Below are positions 25,915 through 33,816 of a stretch of 64,000 nucleotides of DNA, piece by piece. Both the position numbers and the translations under genes were made by a program. Position 1 is the stretch's first letter. Each line of letters starts with the position of its first letter. The stretch comes from Bradyrhizobium sp. Ec3.3. GTDB lineage: Bacteria; Pseudomonadota; Alphaproteobacteria; Rhizobiales; Xanthobacteraceae. The DNA is taken from NCBI RefSeq assembly GCF_000472925.1, contig NZ_AXAS01000032.1, positions 1-64,000 of the forward strand, in the 5' to 3' direction. Under the pieces are notes generated by a model. The model saw nothing but the letters and a program-made list of their open reading frames with translations, was not told the DNA's origin and ran no database searches.

Positions 25915-26565
25915 ATGGCCTGGACCCGTGAACAGATGGCCGCGCGCGCCGCGAAGGAATTGCGTGACGGCTACTACGTCAACCTCGGCATCGGCATCCC
26001 GACGCTGGTGTCGAACTACATCCCCGACGGCATGGACGTCAGCCTGCAGAGCGAGAACGGCATGCTCGGCATGGGACCTTTCCCGTATGAGGGCGAGGAA
26101 GACGCCGACCTCATCAACGCCGGCAAGCAGACCGTTAGCGAGCTGCCGTCGACCAGCTATTTCTCGAGCGCGGATTCCTTCGGCATGATCCGCGGCGGCC
26201 ACATGGACCTGTCGATCCTCGGCGCCATGCAGGTGGCCCAGAACGGCGACCTCGCCAACTGGATGATCCCCGGCAAGATGGTCAAGGGCATGGGCGGCGC
26301 AATGGACCTCGTCGCCGGCGTCAAGCGTGTCGTGGTGGTGATGGAGCATTCCGCCAAGGACGGCGCGAAGCTCCTGAAGAGCTGCACCCTGCCGCTGACC
26401 GGCGAGCGCGTCGTCGACATGGTCGTCACTGATCTCGCTGTCTTCACCATCGACAAGCACGGCGACGGCGGCATGGCCCTGATCGAGCTCGCAGACGGCG
26501 TCACGCTCGACGAGGTCAAGTCCAAGACCGAAGCCGAGTTTCGTGTCGCGCTGAAGAACACGTAA
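25915..26565 (+). CDS. scoB: 3-oxoacid CoA-transferase, subunit B
   Basis: 216 residues. The motif SENGMLGMG contains the catalytic glutamate (Glu47) that forms the enzyme-CoA thioester in family I CoA-transferases. GYYVNLGIGIPTLVSNYIP and GGHMDLSILGAMQV are further family landmarks. Length and order match ScoB/PcaJ. A clear ribosome site (AGGAG) lies before the ATG. Acetoacetate is the likeliest substrate, because the two phasins encoded further along point to PHB metabolism, though that link is only inference; 3-oxoadipate remains possible. Confidence 0.92.
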   Translation: MAWTREQMAARAAKELRDGYYVNLGIGIPTLVSNYIPDGMDVSLQSENGMLGMGPFPYEGEEDADLINAGKQTVSELPSTSYFSSADSFGMIRGGHMDLSILGAMQVAQNGDLANWMIPGKMVKGMGGAMDLVAGVKRVVVVMEHSAKDGAKLLKSCTLPLTGERVVDMVVTDLAVFTIDKHGDGGMALIELADGVTLDEVKSKTEAEFRVALKNT

Positions 26566-26680
26566 GCTGCGAATTTGATCGTTGCCGATGTGGCCGGGCT
26601 CGTCCCGGCCATTTTCGTTTGCGGGGTAGTTCCCTCGACGGCGCGTTGTTGACGCCGCGCGCCTTCCGCATTTGACGCTG

Positions 26681-26780
26681 TCATGCCCCGCGAAGGCGGG
26701 GCATCCAGTACGCCGCGGCCTATCGATTCTAGCATGACCGTCTCGGAGTACTGGATCGCCCGATCAAGTCGGGCGATGAC
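26681..26780. repeat. TCATGCCCCGC...GGGCGATGAC repeat
   Basis: TCATGCCCCGCGAAGGCGGGGCA is a local palindrome. CCAGTAC and GTACTGG form a second pair, and CGCCCGA...TCGGGCG a third. The composite unit sits between scoB and nirV, which converge here. Confidence 0.6.
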
Positions 26781-26823
26781 ACCGAGGGTGGGGCACGCAT
26801 GCGCTTGCAACAACGGAGTGCCG

Positions 26824-27702
26824 CTACGACCTCACGGCCCAAACCCTGCCCCACCGCGCCGACACGCTCGCCACCCACGACGTCTCCTCGCGAACCAGGC
26901 GGAAGCCGAGATTGGCGGGCGGGACGCCTTGGGCGCAGCCGCCGGCGCGGGCGTCGCGGATGAAGTCGGTGACGTAGGCACGGTGGGCGCCCTCGGCGAC
27001 GCGTACGCCGCAATTGATGGTCTGACGGCCCGCATTGCCGTTCTCGTCCACCCGGTCGCGCACGAAGCAGGTCGAGGTCCATTCCCAGACATTGCCGGCG
27101 AAATCCAAGATCCCATGCTCGTTCGGGCCGAACTTGCCGAACGGATAGGTTGCGGCGTCCGACCGGTCGCGTTCGGATTCGCGCTCGTAGCGGCTGATCC
27201 ATCGTTTTGAGGGATCGGCGGCGTCGACCGGGGAGCTGTCATCCCTGAACTTGCTGCCGGCAGCGAATGCCCATTCCTCATCGCTCGGCAGGCGCCAGCT
27301 CTTGCCGGTCTTGCGCGACAGCCAGCCGGCATAGGCCTGCGCATCGTGCCAGCTCACCTGCACCGCGGGGCGATCGGGTGCGACCACGACGTCGCGGTCG
27401 AGCGCGCGGCACGCGCCGTCGTGCACGCAGAGCTGATAATCGGCGGAGGACACCTGCTGCTGCATGATCGCAAGCGGCTTTGCAAAGCGTAACTTGCGCA
27501 GCGGCGCTTCCGCCTGTTGGCCCGCACGGGTGAAATCGCCTGCGGCACGATAGGCGAAACTGCCGGCGGCGATCTCGACGATCGCCGGCTCGCTTGCCGC
27601 GCCGCGCGTTGTGACATCGGTCATCAAAGGCGCAACGGCAAGCGGCGTTGCAAATCCGGCGACGCAGGCGAGCGCCAGCTTGAGCTTGAATGCGATCAGC
27701 AT
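26824..27702 (-). CDS. nirV: NirV-type formylglycine-generating-enzyme-fold protein
   Basis: 292 residues with an N-terminal signal peptide (about 1-25). The rest is an FGE-sulfatase/SUMF1 domain: VQVSWHDAQAYAGWLSRKTG, WRLPSDEEWAFAAG, GNVWEWTSTCF and ANLGFRLVRE are the classical landmarks. NirV proteins of this fold are encoded next to copper nitrite reductase in many denitrifiers. Their role is unsettled; a part in NirK maturation or copper handling has been suggested. The gene lies 53 bases after nirK on the same strand, so it should be expressed from the nirK promoter. The exported location matches that of NirK. Confidence 0.85.
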   Translation of the reverse strand: MLIAFKLKLALACVAGFATPLAVAPLMTDVTTRGAASEPAIVEIAAGSFAYRAAGDFTRAGQQAEAPLRKLRFAKPLAIMQQQVSSADYQLCVHDGACRALDRDVVVAPDRPAVQVSWHDAQAYAGWLSRKTGKSWRLPSDEEWAFAAGSKFRDDSSPVDAADPSKRWISRYERESERDRSDAATYPFGKFGPNEHGILDFAGNVWEWTSTCFVRDRVDENGNAGRQTINCGVRVAEGAHRAYVTDFIRDARAGGCAQGVPPANLGFRLVREETSWVASVSARWGRVWAVRS

Positions 27703-27755
27703 GGGAGTCCCCCGAAAGAAGAAGGGGCCGGTTCATCACCGGCCCCTCGTACGCG

Positions 27756-28850
27756 CTAGTTGGTCGGGGCCGAAATGTCCGCAGGCGCCTTCACCTGGGT
27801 CATCAGATCGTCGTTCCACTTGCCTTCGATCTTGAAGTGCGCGGTGGCACCGAGGTCGGCGGCCTCGATCAAATTATGCGTGACATAGGCGTAGATGCCG
27901 GGCTGCAGGAACTTGTACAGCGCTGCGCCCGCCGAGCCGCCACGGATGAACCAGGTCTCGAGCCCGGTCTCCGGCGCGTTACTGAACTTGCCGGTTTCCC
28001 AGACATAATCGCCGTGGCCGCCGATCAGATGCGGGCGACTGTCGCGATTGGCCTGCGAGTGCACGATCAGCACGTTCTCGCCGACATTGGCGGTCAGGGC
28101 GTTCTTGCCGGTGAGTGCGCCGACCTTGCCGTTGAATACGACGTGGGAGGGAACGAGCTTCTTCATTACCTCCTCGGTGTCGGTGTAGGCCTCGCCCGGC
28201 GAGTCATAGGACTTGAAGTTGCCCTTCTCGTCGCGCGGCACATACATGTCCTGCTCGCCGATGTAGTAGACCTTGTCGTATTTCAGCGCGTGGCCCTTGC
28301 CGTCGTTCAGCCCGTCACGCGGCAGCACCATCACAGCGCCGTTCATGCCGGAGACGACGTGCCAGGGGATCATCGCGCCGCCCGGCGCGCAGTGATAGAC
28401 GAACACGCCGGTCTTGGTGGCCTTCCAGCGCAGCACGACCTGCTCGCCGGGATTGATCAGCGTGAGGGCGCCGCCGCCGAGCGCACCGGTCGCGGAGTGG
28501 AAGTCGATGTTGTGCGGCATGGTGTTGGTGGCGGGGTTGACCAGCGTCACTTCGACATAGTCGCCTTCATGCACCACCATCAGCGGGCCCGGCATCGAGC
28601 CGTTGAAGGTCATCGCCTGGAAGGTGGTGCCCTTCTCGTCGATGACGACCTTCTTCTCCTGGATCGTGAGCGTGAACTCCATGATCTTGGGCGCCTGCTT
28701 GGTGGCCTGCTCGTGCGCATGCACGAAGGGCGGTGCGACCAGCTCGACCCTCTGCCGCGGCAATTTGAGATCGTCGGCGGCAAGAGCGGGGGTCGCCAGC
28801 ATCAGGGCGGTCGCGGCGGCGCTGATCAATGCGGCTCTGCGGGTTAGCAT
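27756..28850 (-). CDS. nirK: Copper-containing nitrite reductase
   Basis: 364 residues. Signal peptide about 1-24 (MLTRRAALISAAATALMLAT), with paired arginines hinting at Tat export. Two cupredoxin domains. All copper ligands are visible: MPHNIDFHSATG (type 1 His, catalytic Asp, type 2 His), VYHCAPGGAMIPWHVVSGM (type 2 His, type 1 Cys, His and Met), RPHLIGGHGDYVW (catalytic His) and YVTHNLIEAADLG (type 2 His). It reduces nitrite to NO in the periplasm. I choose the ATG at 28850 because GAAGGA lies eight bases upstream; the ATG at 28859 is too close to it. A TTG-N8-CAA box lies about 77 bases upstream. Confidence 0.96.
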   Translation of the reverse strand: MLTRRAALISAAATALMLATPALAADDLKLPRQRVELVAPPFVHAHEQATKQAPKIMEFTLTIQEKKVVIDEKGTTFQAMTFNGSMPGPLMVVHEGDYVEVTLVNPATNTMPHNIDFHSATGALGGGALTLINPGEQVVLRWKATKTGVFVYHCAPGGAMIPWHVVSGMNGAVMVLPRDGLNDGKGHALKYDKVYYIGEQDMYVPRDEKGNFKSYDSPGEAYTDTEEVMKKLVPSHVVFNGKVGALTGKNALTANVGENVLIVHSQANRDSRPHLIGGHGDYVWETGKFSNAPETGLETWFIRGGSAGAALYKFLQPGIYAYVTHNLIEAADLGATAHFKIEGKWNDDLMTQVKAPADISAPTN

Positions 28851-28919
28851 CGGAAGCATCCTTCATCTGAAAAGGTTTTGATGACGGGACCCACTCTGCG
28901 CTTCCTGGTGCAAGAGAGT

Positions 28920-28933
28920 TTGCGCTGCAACAA
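28920..28933 (-). promoter_or_regulatory. FixK/NnrR-type box of nirK
   Basis: On the minus strand TTGTTGCAGCGCAA fits TTG-N8-CAA, the FNR/FixK/NnrR binding pattern. Its centre is about 77 bases before the nirK ATG, leaving room for a class II promoter. Confidence 0.8.
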
Positions 28934-28973
28934 CCTTTCGCCTGATTTGCCTCCCGAGCAGTACTTAGGTCGT

Positions 28974-29876
28974 TTACCGAAGCAGGATCGGTGAGACGAC
29001 GTTAACCGCATCCGACGGCGTGATGTGGATGTCGAGGCCGAGCGACCAGCGTCCGGACAGTGGCGCCGACATCGTTACGCGCCATTGATCGTGACCGACG
29101 CGTTCTGCATTCGCAGTGACAGGCGCAACGCCATGCTCGATATTGCCGAGTGTGACCGAGACGGAGCTCGCTGCGAGCGGCAACTCATTCGCATCTTCAA
29201 GCTGAATCGCGATCTCGACCGGACCGGCGCGACCCGGCGAGACCGTGACGTTGGCCATCGCCTTCTCGGCATGCAGATGGGTGAAGAAGCTTTCGTCCGC
29301 TTCGCTGGCGGCTGGCGCGGGCGCAGCCGTTATGGCTTCCGTGCGATTTGCAGACGCCGCCGCTTGCGCGTTGTTTGTCTGCTCCGGCGCTTGCGCGGCG
29401 TTTGACTGCTCGGGCGCTTGCGCGCCGATGGCCTGCACGTCGAGCGTCACCTTCACCTCGCCGGCGTGCTCGAATGATAATGTGACCGGCACCTGATCGC
29501 CGTGGTGCAGCGGCGCCTTGAGGCCCTCGAACATCAGATGTCCGCCGCCCGGCGCGAGCTGGACGGATTGTCCCGGCGCGATCGCAAGGCCGGAGTGGAG
29601 CGGCCGCATGGTCATGACGCCGTTGTTGATCGCCATCTCGTGGATTTCTGTCTTGGCGGCGAGCGTCGTCGATGCCGCCTTCAGCCGCTCCGGCGCAGCT
29701 CCCTTGTTCTCGATGGTGAGATAGCCGCCGGCGACCTTGGCGCCGCCGGGCGTTGCGCGGCTCCAGGCTTTGCTGATGACGAGATCGCCATGCCTCGCAT
29801 CACCGGCCAGCGCCGGTTGCGACCAAAGGCACGACAGCGCGGCCGCGCAGGCGAATGCGCGCTTGGAATGTTTCAT
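28974..29876 (-). CDS. Periplasmic copper chaperone (PCuAC domain) fused to a CopD-tail-like beta domain
   Basis: 300 residues. Signal peptide about 1-24. Residues 27-150 are a PCuAC (DUF461) domain with its copper ligands in order: His and Met of EIHEM, Met residues of VMTM, and His-x-Met in GGGHLMF. A low-complexity Ala/Gln/Glu linker with a twice-repeated APEQ(S/T)N unit (about 150-195) leads to a C-terminal domain (about 200-300) containing THLHAEKAMANVTVSPGRAG. This resembles the soluble tail of CopD/YtkA-like copper proteins. It probably delivers copper in the periplasm, plausibly to NirK or cytochrome oxidase. A FixK-type box precedes it and hemN diverges on the other side. Confidence 0.75.
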   Translation of the reverse strand: MKHSKRAFACAAALSCLWSQPALAGDARHGDLVISKAWSRATPGGAKVAGGYLTIENKGAAPERLKAASTTLAAKTEIHEMAINNGVMTMRPLHSGLAIAPGQSVQLAPGGGHLMFEGLKAPLHHGDQVPVTLSFEHAGEVKVTLDVQAIGAQAPEQSNAAQAPEQTNNAQAAASANRTEAITAAPAPAASEADESFFTHLHAEKAMANVTVSPGRAGPVEIAIQLEDANELPLAASSVSVTLGNIEHGVAPVTANAERVGHDQWRVTMSAPLSGRWSLGLDIHITPSDAVNVVSPILLR

Positions 29877-29934
29877 GACGGATGTTTCCCTTGGTTCGAG
29901 ACGCGCAGCTAGCGCCGAAACCGCCGTACGCGCT

Positions 29935-29948
29935 TTGCGCGAGCGCAA
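29935..29948. promoter_or_regulatory. FixK/NnrR-type box, copper-protein side
   Basis: TTGCGCGAGCGCAA fits TTGC-N6-GCAA perfectly. It is centred about 65 bases before the start of the minus-strand copper protein gene. Confidence 0.8.
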
Positions 29949-29976
29949 AGTTCCGACGTTCCAATTCCGCGGCACT

Positions 29977-29990
29977 TTGAGCGAGCGCAA
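29977..29990. promoter_or_regulatory. FixK/NnrR-type box, hemN side
   Basis: TTGAGCGAGCGCAA fits TTGA-N6-GCAA. It is centred about 78 bases before the hemN start and exactly 42 bases (four helical turns) from the neighbouring box, so two dimers could bind the same DNA face. Confidence 0.8.
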
Positions 29991-30061
29991 GGTGGAACGG
30001 CCAAATCCGGGGTAGCAGAAGCACTTGCGGGGCGCGTCCCATTAAGACCTCAACATCAGGA

Positions 30062-31426
30062 ATGGATCAGGACATGAGAGCGGATCTGGCGGCGAGCTAT
30101 GGCGACGAACGTCTGCCGCGCTATACGAGCTACCCGACCGCTCCGCATTTCTCGCCCGCGGTCAAGGCCGAGGCCTACGGCCAATGGCTCGCCGAGCTTC
30201 CCACCAATGTCAGCGCCTCGCTCTATCTGCACGTGCCGTTCTGCCGCAAGATGTGCTGGTACTGCGGCTGTCATACCCAGATCGCCCGCCGCGACGATCT
30301 GATCGCCGCCTATCAGCGGACGCTGCGTCGCGAGGTCGACCTGGTGGCCGACACCATCGGCCGCCGCATCAAGGTCGCACACATCCATTTCGGCGGCGGT
30401 ACGCCGACGATCATGGCGCCGGAGGCCTTCACCGAATTGATGGCGGCGATCCGGCAGGCGTACTTCGTGCTGCCGTCGGCCGAGATCGCGATCGAGATCG
30501 ATCCGCGGACGCTGACGCAAGAGATGACCGACGCGCTGGCGCTTGCCGGCGTCAACCGCGCCAGCCTCGGCGTACAGAGCTTCGATCCGCGCGTGCAGCT
30601 TGCGATCAACCGCGTGCAGAGCTTCGAGCAGACCGCTGCCGTCACGCAGAACTTGCGACGCGCCGGCATCAAGGGCGTCAATTTCGACCTGATCTACGGG
30701 CTGCCGCTTCAGACCATCGCCTCCTGTCTCGAGACCGTGCGGCGCAGCCTCGAGCTTAAGCCCGACCGCTTCTCGGTGTTCGGCTATGCCCATGTGCCGA
30801 CCTTCAAGAAGCACCAGCGCAAGATCGACGAAGCGGTCCTGCCCGACGGCCCGGCACGCCACGACCAGGCCTGCGCGATCGCCAGCGCGCTGAAGGAGGC
30901 CGGCTATGTGCAGATCGGGCTCGACCATTTCGCGCGGCCCGACGACGCCATGGCGCTGGCCTTCGAGAGCAAGACCCTGCGCCGCAATTTCCAGGGCTAC
31001 ACGACCGATGTGAGCGACGTGCTGCTCGGCTTCGGCGCCAGCGCGATCGGCCATTTGCCACAGGGCTATGTCCAGAACGAGGTGTCGATCGTCGCCTATG
31101 CGAAGGCCATCGAGGCCGGCCGTCTCGCAACCGTCAAGGGCTACGCGCTGACCGGCGACGACAGGCTGCGCGCCGACATCATCGAGCGCATCATGTGCGA
31201 CTACGGCGCCGATCTCGGCGCGATCTGCGCCCGGCATGGCGCGAGGGCCGACGCGATGCTGCAATCCACGCCGCGGCTGAAGACGCTGATCTCCGACGGC
31301 GTGGTCAGGCTCGACGGCAACCAGCTCGCGGTCGCCAGGGATTCCCGCTTCCTCGTCCGCAGCGTCGCCGCCGCCTTCGACGCGCATCTGGACGCCGCCA
31401 AGCAGCTGCACAGCCGGGCGGTGTAG
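30062..31426 (+). CDS. hemN: Oxygen-independent coproporphyrinogen III oxidase
   Basis: 454 residues. A radical SAM enzyme: Cys61-x3-Cys65-x2-Cys68-x-Cys70 in HVPFCRKMCWYCGCHT binds the 4Fe-4S cluster, and the glycine-rich FGGGTPT binds SAM. GVQSFDPRVQLAINRVQS and the HemN C-terminal domain follow. It decarboxylates coproporphyrinogen III to protoporphyrinogen IX without O2, as needed for haem and denitrification cytochromes under low oxygen. The ATG at 30062 has AGGA directly in front; a second in-frame ATG at 30074 is possible. Transcription from the FixK-type box at 29977 fits the family's known FixK2 control in Bradyrhizobium. Confidence 0.95.
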   Translation: MDQDMRADLAASYGDERLPRYTSYPTAPHFSPAVKAEAYGQWLAELPTNVSASLYLHVPFCRKMCWYCGCHTQIARRDDLIAAYQRTLRREVDLVADTIGRRIKVAHIHFGGGTPTIMAPEAFTELMAAIRQAYFVLPSAEIAIEIDPRTLTQEMTDALALAGVNRASLGVQSFDPRVQLAINRVQSFEQTAAVTQNLRRAGIKGVNFDLIYGLPLQTIASCLETVRRSLELKPDRFSVFGYAHVPTFKKHQRKIDEAVLPDGPARHDQACAIASALKEAGYVQIGLDHFARPDDAMALAFESKTLRRNFQGYTTDVSDVLLGFGASAIGHLPQGYVQNEVSIVAYAKAIEAGRLATVKGYALTGDDRLRADIIERIMCDYGADLGAICARHGARADAMLQSTPRLKTLISDGVVRLDGNQLAVARDSRFLVRSVAAAFDAHLDAAKQLHSRAV

Positions 31427-31440
31427 GTTCCCTCCCACTG

Positions 31441-31479
31441 TCATTCCAGGGCGCGCGACAGCGCGAGCCCGGAATGACG
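31441..31479. repeat. TCATTCC...GGAATGA palindrome
   Basis: TCATTCCAGGGCGCGCG at the left and CGCGAGCCCGGAATGA at the right form an imperfect inverted repeat immediately after hemN. Related units occur at 37860-38072. Confidence 0.6.
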
Positions 31480-31500
31480 GGCGGAGGAACTGGCGCCAGC

Positions 31501-31514
31501 TTGCGCTTCAACAA
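31501..31514 (+). promoter_or_regulatory. FixK/NnrR-type box of the DUF1858 gene
   Basis: TTGCGCTTCAACAA fits TTG-N8-CAA and differs at one position from the nirK box read on the plus strand (TTGCGCTGCAACAA). Centre about 55 bases before the ATG. Confidence 0.65.
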
Positions 31515-31562
31515 AGAGGTTGCTGGGAGGGCCGCTATCGTCCCATCGGAACGGAGTTGCCC

Positions 31563-31760
31563 ATGCCCTTCCGATCTGACGATCTCGTCGACGACATCAT
31601 GCGCTCGGCGCCGCACACGATCCGCGTGTTCCTGGAATTCCGGATGGCGTGCGTCGGCTGTCCGATCGCCTGCTTCCACACCGTCGACGACGCCTGCCGC
31701 GAGCATGGCATCGATCGCGCAAAGTTCCTGGCAGCGCTCTGCGAGAGCGTGCCGGCGTAG
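31563..31760 (+). CDS. DUF1858 domain protein
   Basis: 65 residues forming one DUF1858 domain. The pattern is LVDDIMRSAPHTIRVFLEF, then MACVGCPIACFHTVDDACREHG with a Cys-x2-Cys pair and two further cysteines. Small DUF1858 proteins are found with hybrid-cluster, Ric-type and nitrogen-oxide stress genes, and the cysteines suggest a redox or metal role; none has been proven for this form. The ATG at 31563 follows GGAACGGAG. It is convergent with nnrR: the two stop codons are directly adjacent. Confidence 0.85.
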   Translation: MPFRSDDLVDDIMRSAPHTIRVFLEFRMACVGCPIACFHTVDDACREHGIDRAKFLAALCESVPA

Positions 31761-32468
31761 TCAGCGTTCGCCGTTTGCGCTCTGCTCGGCCAGCACGACG
31801 ATTTTGTGCGGCTCGCGCAGGATGATGCGCTGGCGGCCGCTTTCGACGAGGCCCTGGCTCTCCCAGCCGCTGAGGATGCGGCTCACGGTGTGCAGCGTGG
31901 TGCCGGTCATCTGCGCGATGTCCTGGCGGCTGATCGGAAAATCGATCTCGATGCCGTGGTCGAGCTTCTTGCCGGATTGCTTGGCAAGCCGCAGCAGCGC
32001 ATGCGCGACGCGCTGCTCGACCTGCTGGGTCGACATCTCCAGCACGCGGGTGTGGCTCTCCTGCAAGCGCGTGCCGACGGTCTGCAGCGTGTTGGTCGCG
32101 AGCGGAGGGAACCTCTCGACCAGCCGCGGCCAGGCGCCGGTCGGCCAGGCCAGCACGACGCTGTCATCCACCGCGGTCGCGGTTGCCGGATATTGCGTGA
32201 GCCCGATCGCCATTGCGAGCCCGAAGGTCTCGCCGGGCGCCACATAGCGCACCACGATCTGCTCGCCGGTCGGCGTGGTCTTGGCGGCGCGGACATGGCC
32301 GTGCAGCAACAGGAAGAAGGAATGCGCGTCCTCGCCTTGCGCGAAGACCGCACTGTTCTTCGGATGACGTGACGAGTGCGCCTCGCGCAGGATCTCCTCG
32401 AGCTCATCGTTCGTGAAGCCGGCAAACAGCGGCAAATGCGCAACCAGTGACGGGTCGACCTTGGCCAT
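31761..32468 (-). CDS. nnrR: Crp/Fnr-type NO-responsive regulator
   Basis: 235 residues. N-terminal cyclic-nucleotide-binding-like beta barrel (about 10-120: HLPLFAGFTNDELEEIL, GEQIVVRYVAPGETFGLAMA), a long dimer helix, and a C-terminal Crp-type helix-turn-helix (about 165-225: ISRQDIAQMTGTTLHTVSRI). There are no FNR-type N-terminal cysteines, so it is not an Fe-S oxygen sensor. With nirK, hemN and nnrS around it, NnrR, the activator of NO-reducing genes, is the best match. The start at 32468 has GGAGG in front. A TTG-N8-CAA box lies about 66 bases upstream, placing it under FixK2-type control. Confidence 0.85.
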   Translation of the reverse strand: MAKVDPSLVAHLPLFAGFTNDELEEILREAHSSRHPKNSAVFAQGEDAHSFFLLLHGHVRAAKTTPTGEQIVVRYVAPGETFGLAMAIGLTQYPATATAVDDSVVLAWPTGAWPRLVERFPPLATNTLQTVGTRLQESHTRVLEMSTQQVEQRVAHALLRLAKQSGKKLDHGIEIDFPISRQDIAQMTGTTLHTVSRILSGWESQGLVESGRQRIILREPHKIVVLAEQSANGER

Positions 32469-32527
32469 TCTGCCTCCATGGCGCGGGCGTTCAGGACTTT
32501 GTGATTGCACGCCATTCGGCCGGCAAT

Positions 32528-32541
32528 TTGCGTTAGCGCAA
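32528..32541. promoter_or_regulatory. Shared FixK/NnrR-type box between nnrR and nnrS
   Basis: TTGCGTTAGCGCAA fits TTGC-N6-GCAA and is centred almost midway: about 66 bases from the nnrR start and 70 bases from the nnrS start. One dimer site could serve both divergent promoters. Confidence 0.82.
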
Positions 32542-32604
32542 AACTGGCCGGTCCAGCGCCGGTATTTTTGTGTGCAAAGCCCGATTGAGCCGGAGTTTAC
32601 CGAT

Positions 32605-33816
32605 ATGGCTGGCGCCCGTACCCGCAACCACCAAGGCTGGCCGCTGCTGGCGCACAGCTTTCGCCCGTTCTTCCTGCTTGCCGCGATCCAGGCGGCAGTT
32701 TCGATCCTGGTCTGGCTGCCGCTGTTCTACGGCGAGCTGTCGCTGAGTTCCGCGTTCGCGCCGCGCGACTGGCATGTGCACGAGATGCTCTATGGCTTCC
32801 TGCCGGCCGTGATCACGGGATTCCTGTTCACGGCGATCCCGAACTGGACCGGGCGGCTGCCGATCCAGGGCACGCCGCTCGCGGCCCTGGTCATCGTATG
32901 GCTTGCGGGCCGCATCGCGGTGACGTGCTCGGCCGGGCTCGGCTGGGCCGTTGCGCTCGCGGTCGATGCTGCGTTCCTCGCGCTGGTCGTCGCCGCCGCC
33001 CTGCGCGAGATCGCCGCTGGAAAAAACTGGCGCAACTTGCCGGTGGTGCTGCTGGTGGCGTTGCTGCTCGCCGGCAACGTCGCGTTCCATCTGGAGGCGC
33101 ATATCGCGGGCGCCGCGGACTACAGCATCCGCATCGGCATCAGTGTGGTCGTGCTGCTGTTACAGCTGATCGGCGGCCGCATCATCCCGAGCTTTACGCG
33201 GAACTGGCTGGTCAAGATGAATCCGGGCCGCCTGCCGGTGCCGTTCGGCCGCTTCGACGGCGGCGTGATCGCCTTGAGCGCGCTGGCGCTCGTGTGCTGG
33301 ATCGCGAGCCCGCTGAGTGCGCTCACGGGCGTTGCAATGGCGCTGGCCGGCGTGCTGCACATCGTGCGTCTTGCGCGTTGGGCCGGCGATCGCACCACGG
33401 GCGAGCGGCTGCTGCTGGTCCTGCATATCGGCTACGCCTTCGTGCCGCTCGGCTTCCTGCTGCACGCGGCGGCCGCCTTCGGCGCGCTGCCGCCAAGCGC
33501 GGGCATTCACGCCTGGATGGCGGGGGCGGCCGGCACCATGACGCTTGCGGTGATGACGCGTGCAACCCTCGGCCATACCGGTCAGGCGCTGACGGCCTCC
33601 GTCGCGACGCAAGCGATCTATGCCGCGATCGTCGTGGCGGCGCTGGCGCGGGTCTGCGCGGTGGTCCAGCCTGCGCATAGCGAGGTGCTGCTGCATGTCG
33701 CAGCATTCGGCTGGGCCGCGGCGTTCGCGGGCTTTGCGATCGCCTTCGGCCCGCTGCTCGTCGGCAGCAAACGCCGCGCGCTGGCGATTCCGCGCGCCGC
33801 GGTGCCCGCGCGCTAA
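32605..33816 (+). CDS. nnrS: NnrS family haem/copper membrane protein
   Basis: 403 residues with about twelve membrane helices. FRPFFLLAAIQAAVSILVWL, DWHVHEMLYGFLPAVITGFL and GGRIIPSFTRNWLVKM are the NnrS signatures; the conserved His residues in DWHVHE are probable metal ligands. NnrS proteins sit in the inner membrane and protect cells from NO stress, notably damage to iron-sulfur and iron pools. Divergent from nnrR with a shared box. GGAG lies nine bases before the ATG. The stop overlaps the convergent histidine kinase gene by four bases. Confidence 0.9.
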   Translation: MAGARTRNHQGWPLLAHSFRPFFLLAAIQAAVSILVWLPLFYGELSLSSAFAPRDWHVHEMLYGFLPAVITGFLFTAIPNWTGRLPIQGTPLAALVIVWLAGRIAVTCSAGLGWAVALAVDAAFLALVVAAALREIAAGKNWRNLPVVLLVALLLAGNVAFHLEAHIAGAADYSIRIGISVVVLLLQLIGGRIIPSFTRNWLVKMNPGRLPVPFGRFDGGVIALSALALVCWIASPLSALTGVAMALAGVLHIVRLARWAGDRTTGERLLLVLHIGYAFVPLGFLLHAAAAFGALPPSAGIHAWMAGAAGTMTLAVMTRATLGHTGQALTASVATQAIYAAIVVAALARVCAVVQPAHSEVLLHVAAFGWAAAFAGFAIAFGPLLVGSKRRALAIPRAAVPAR

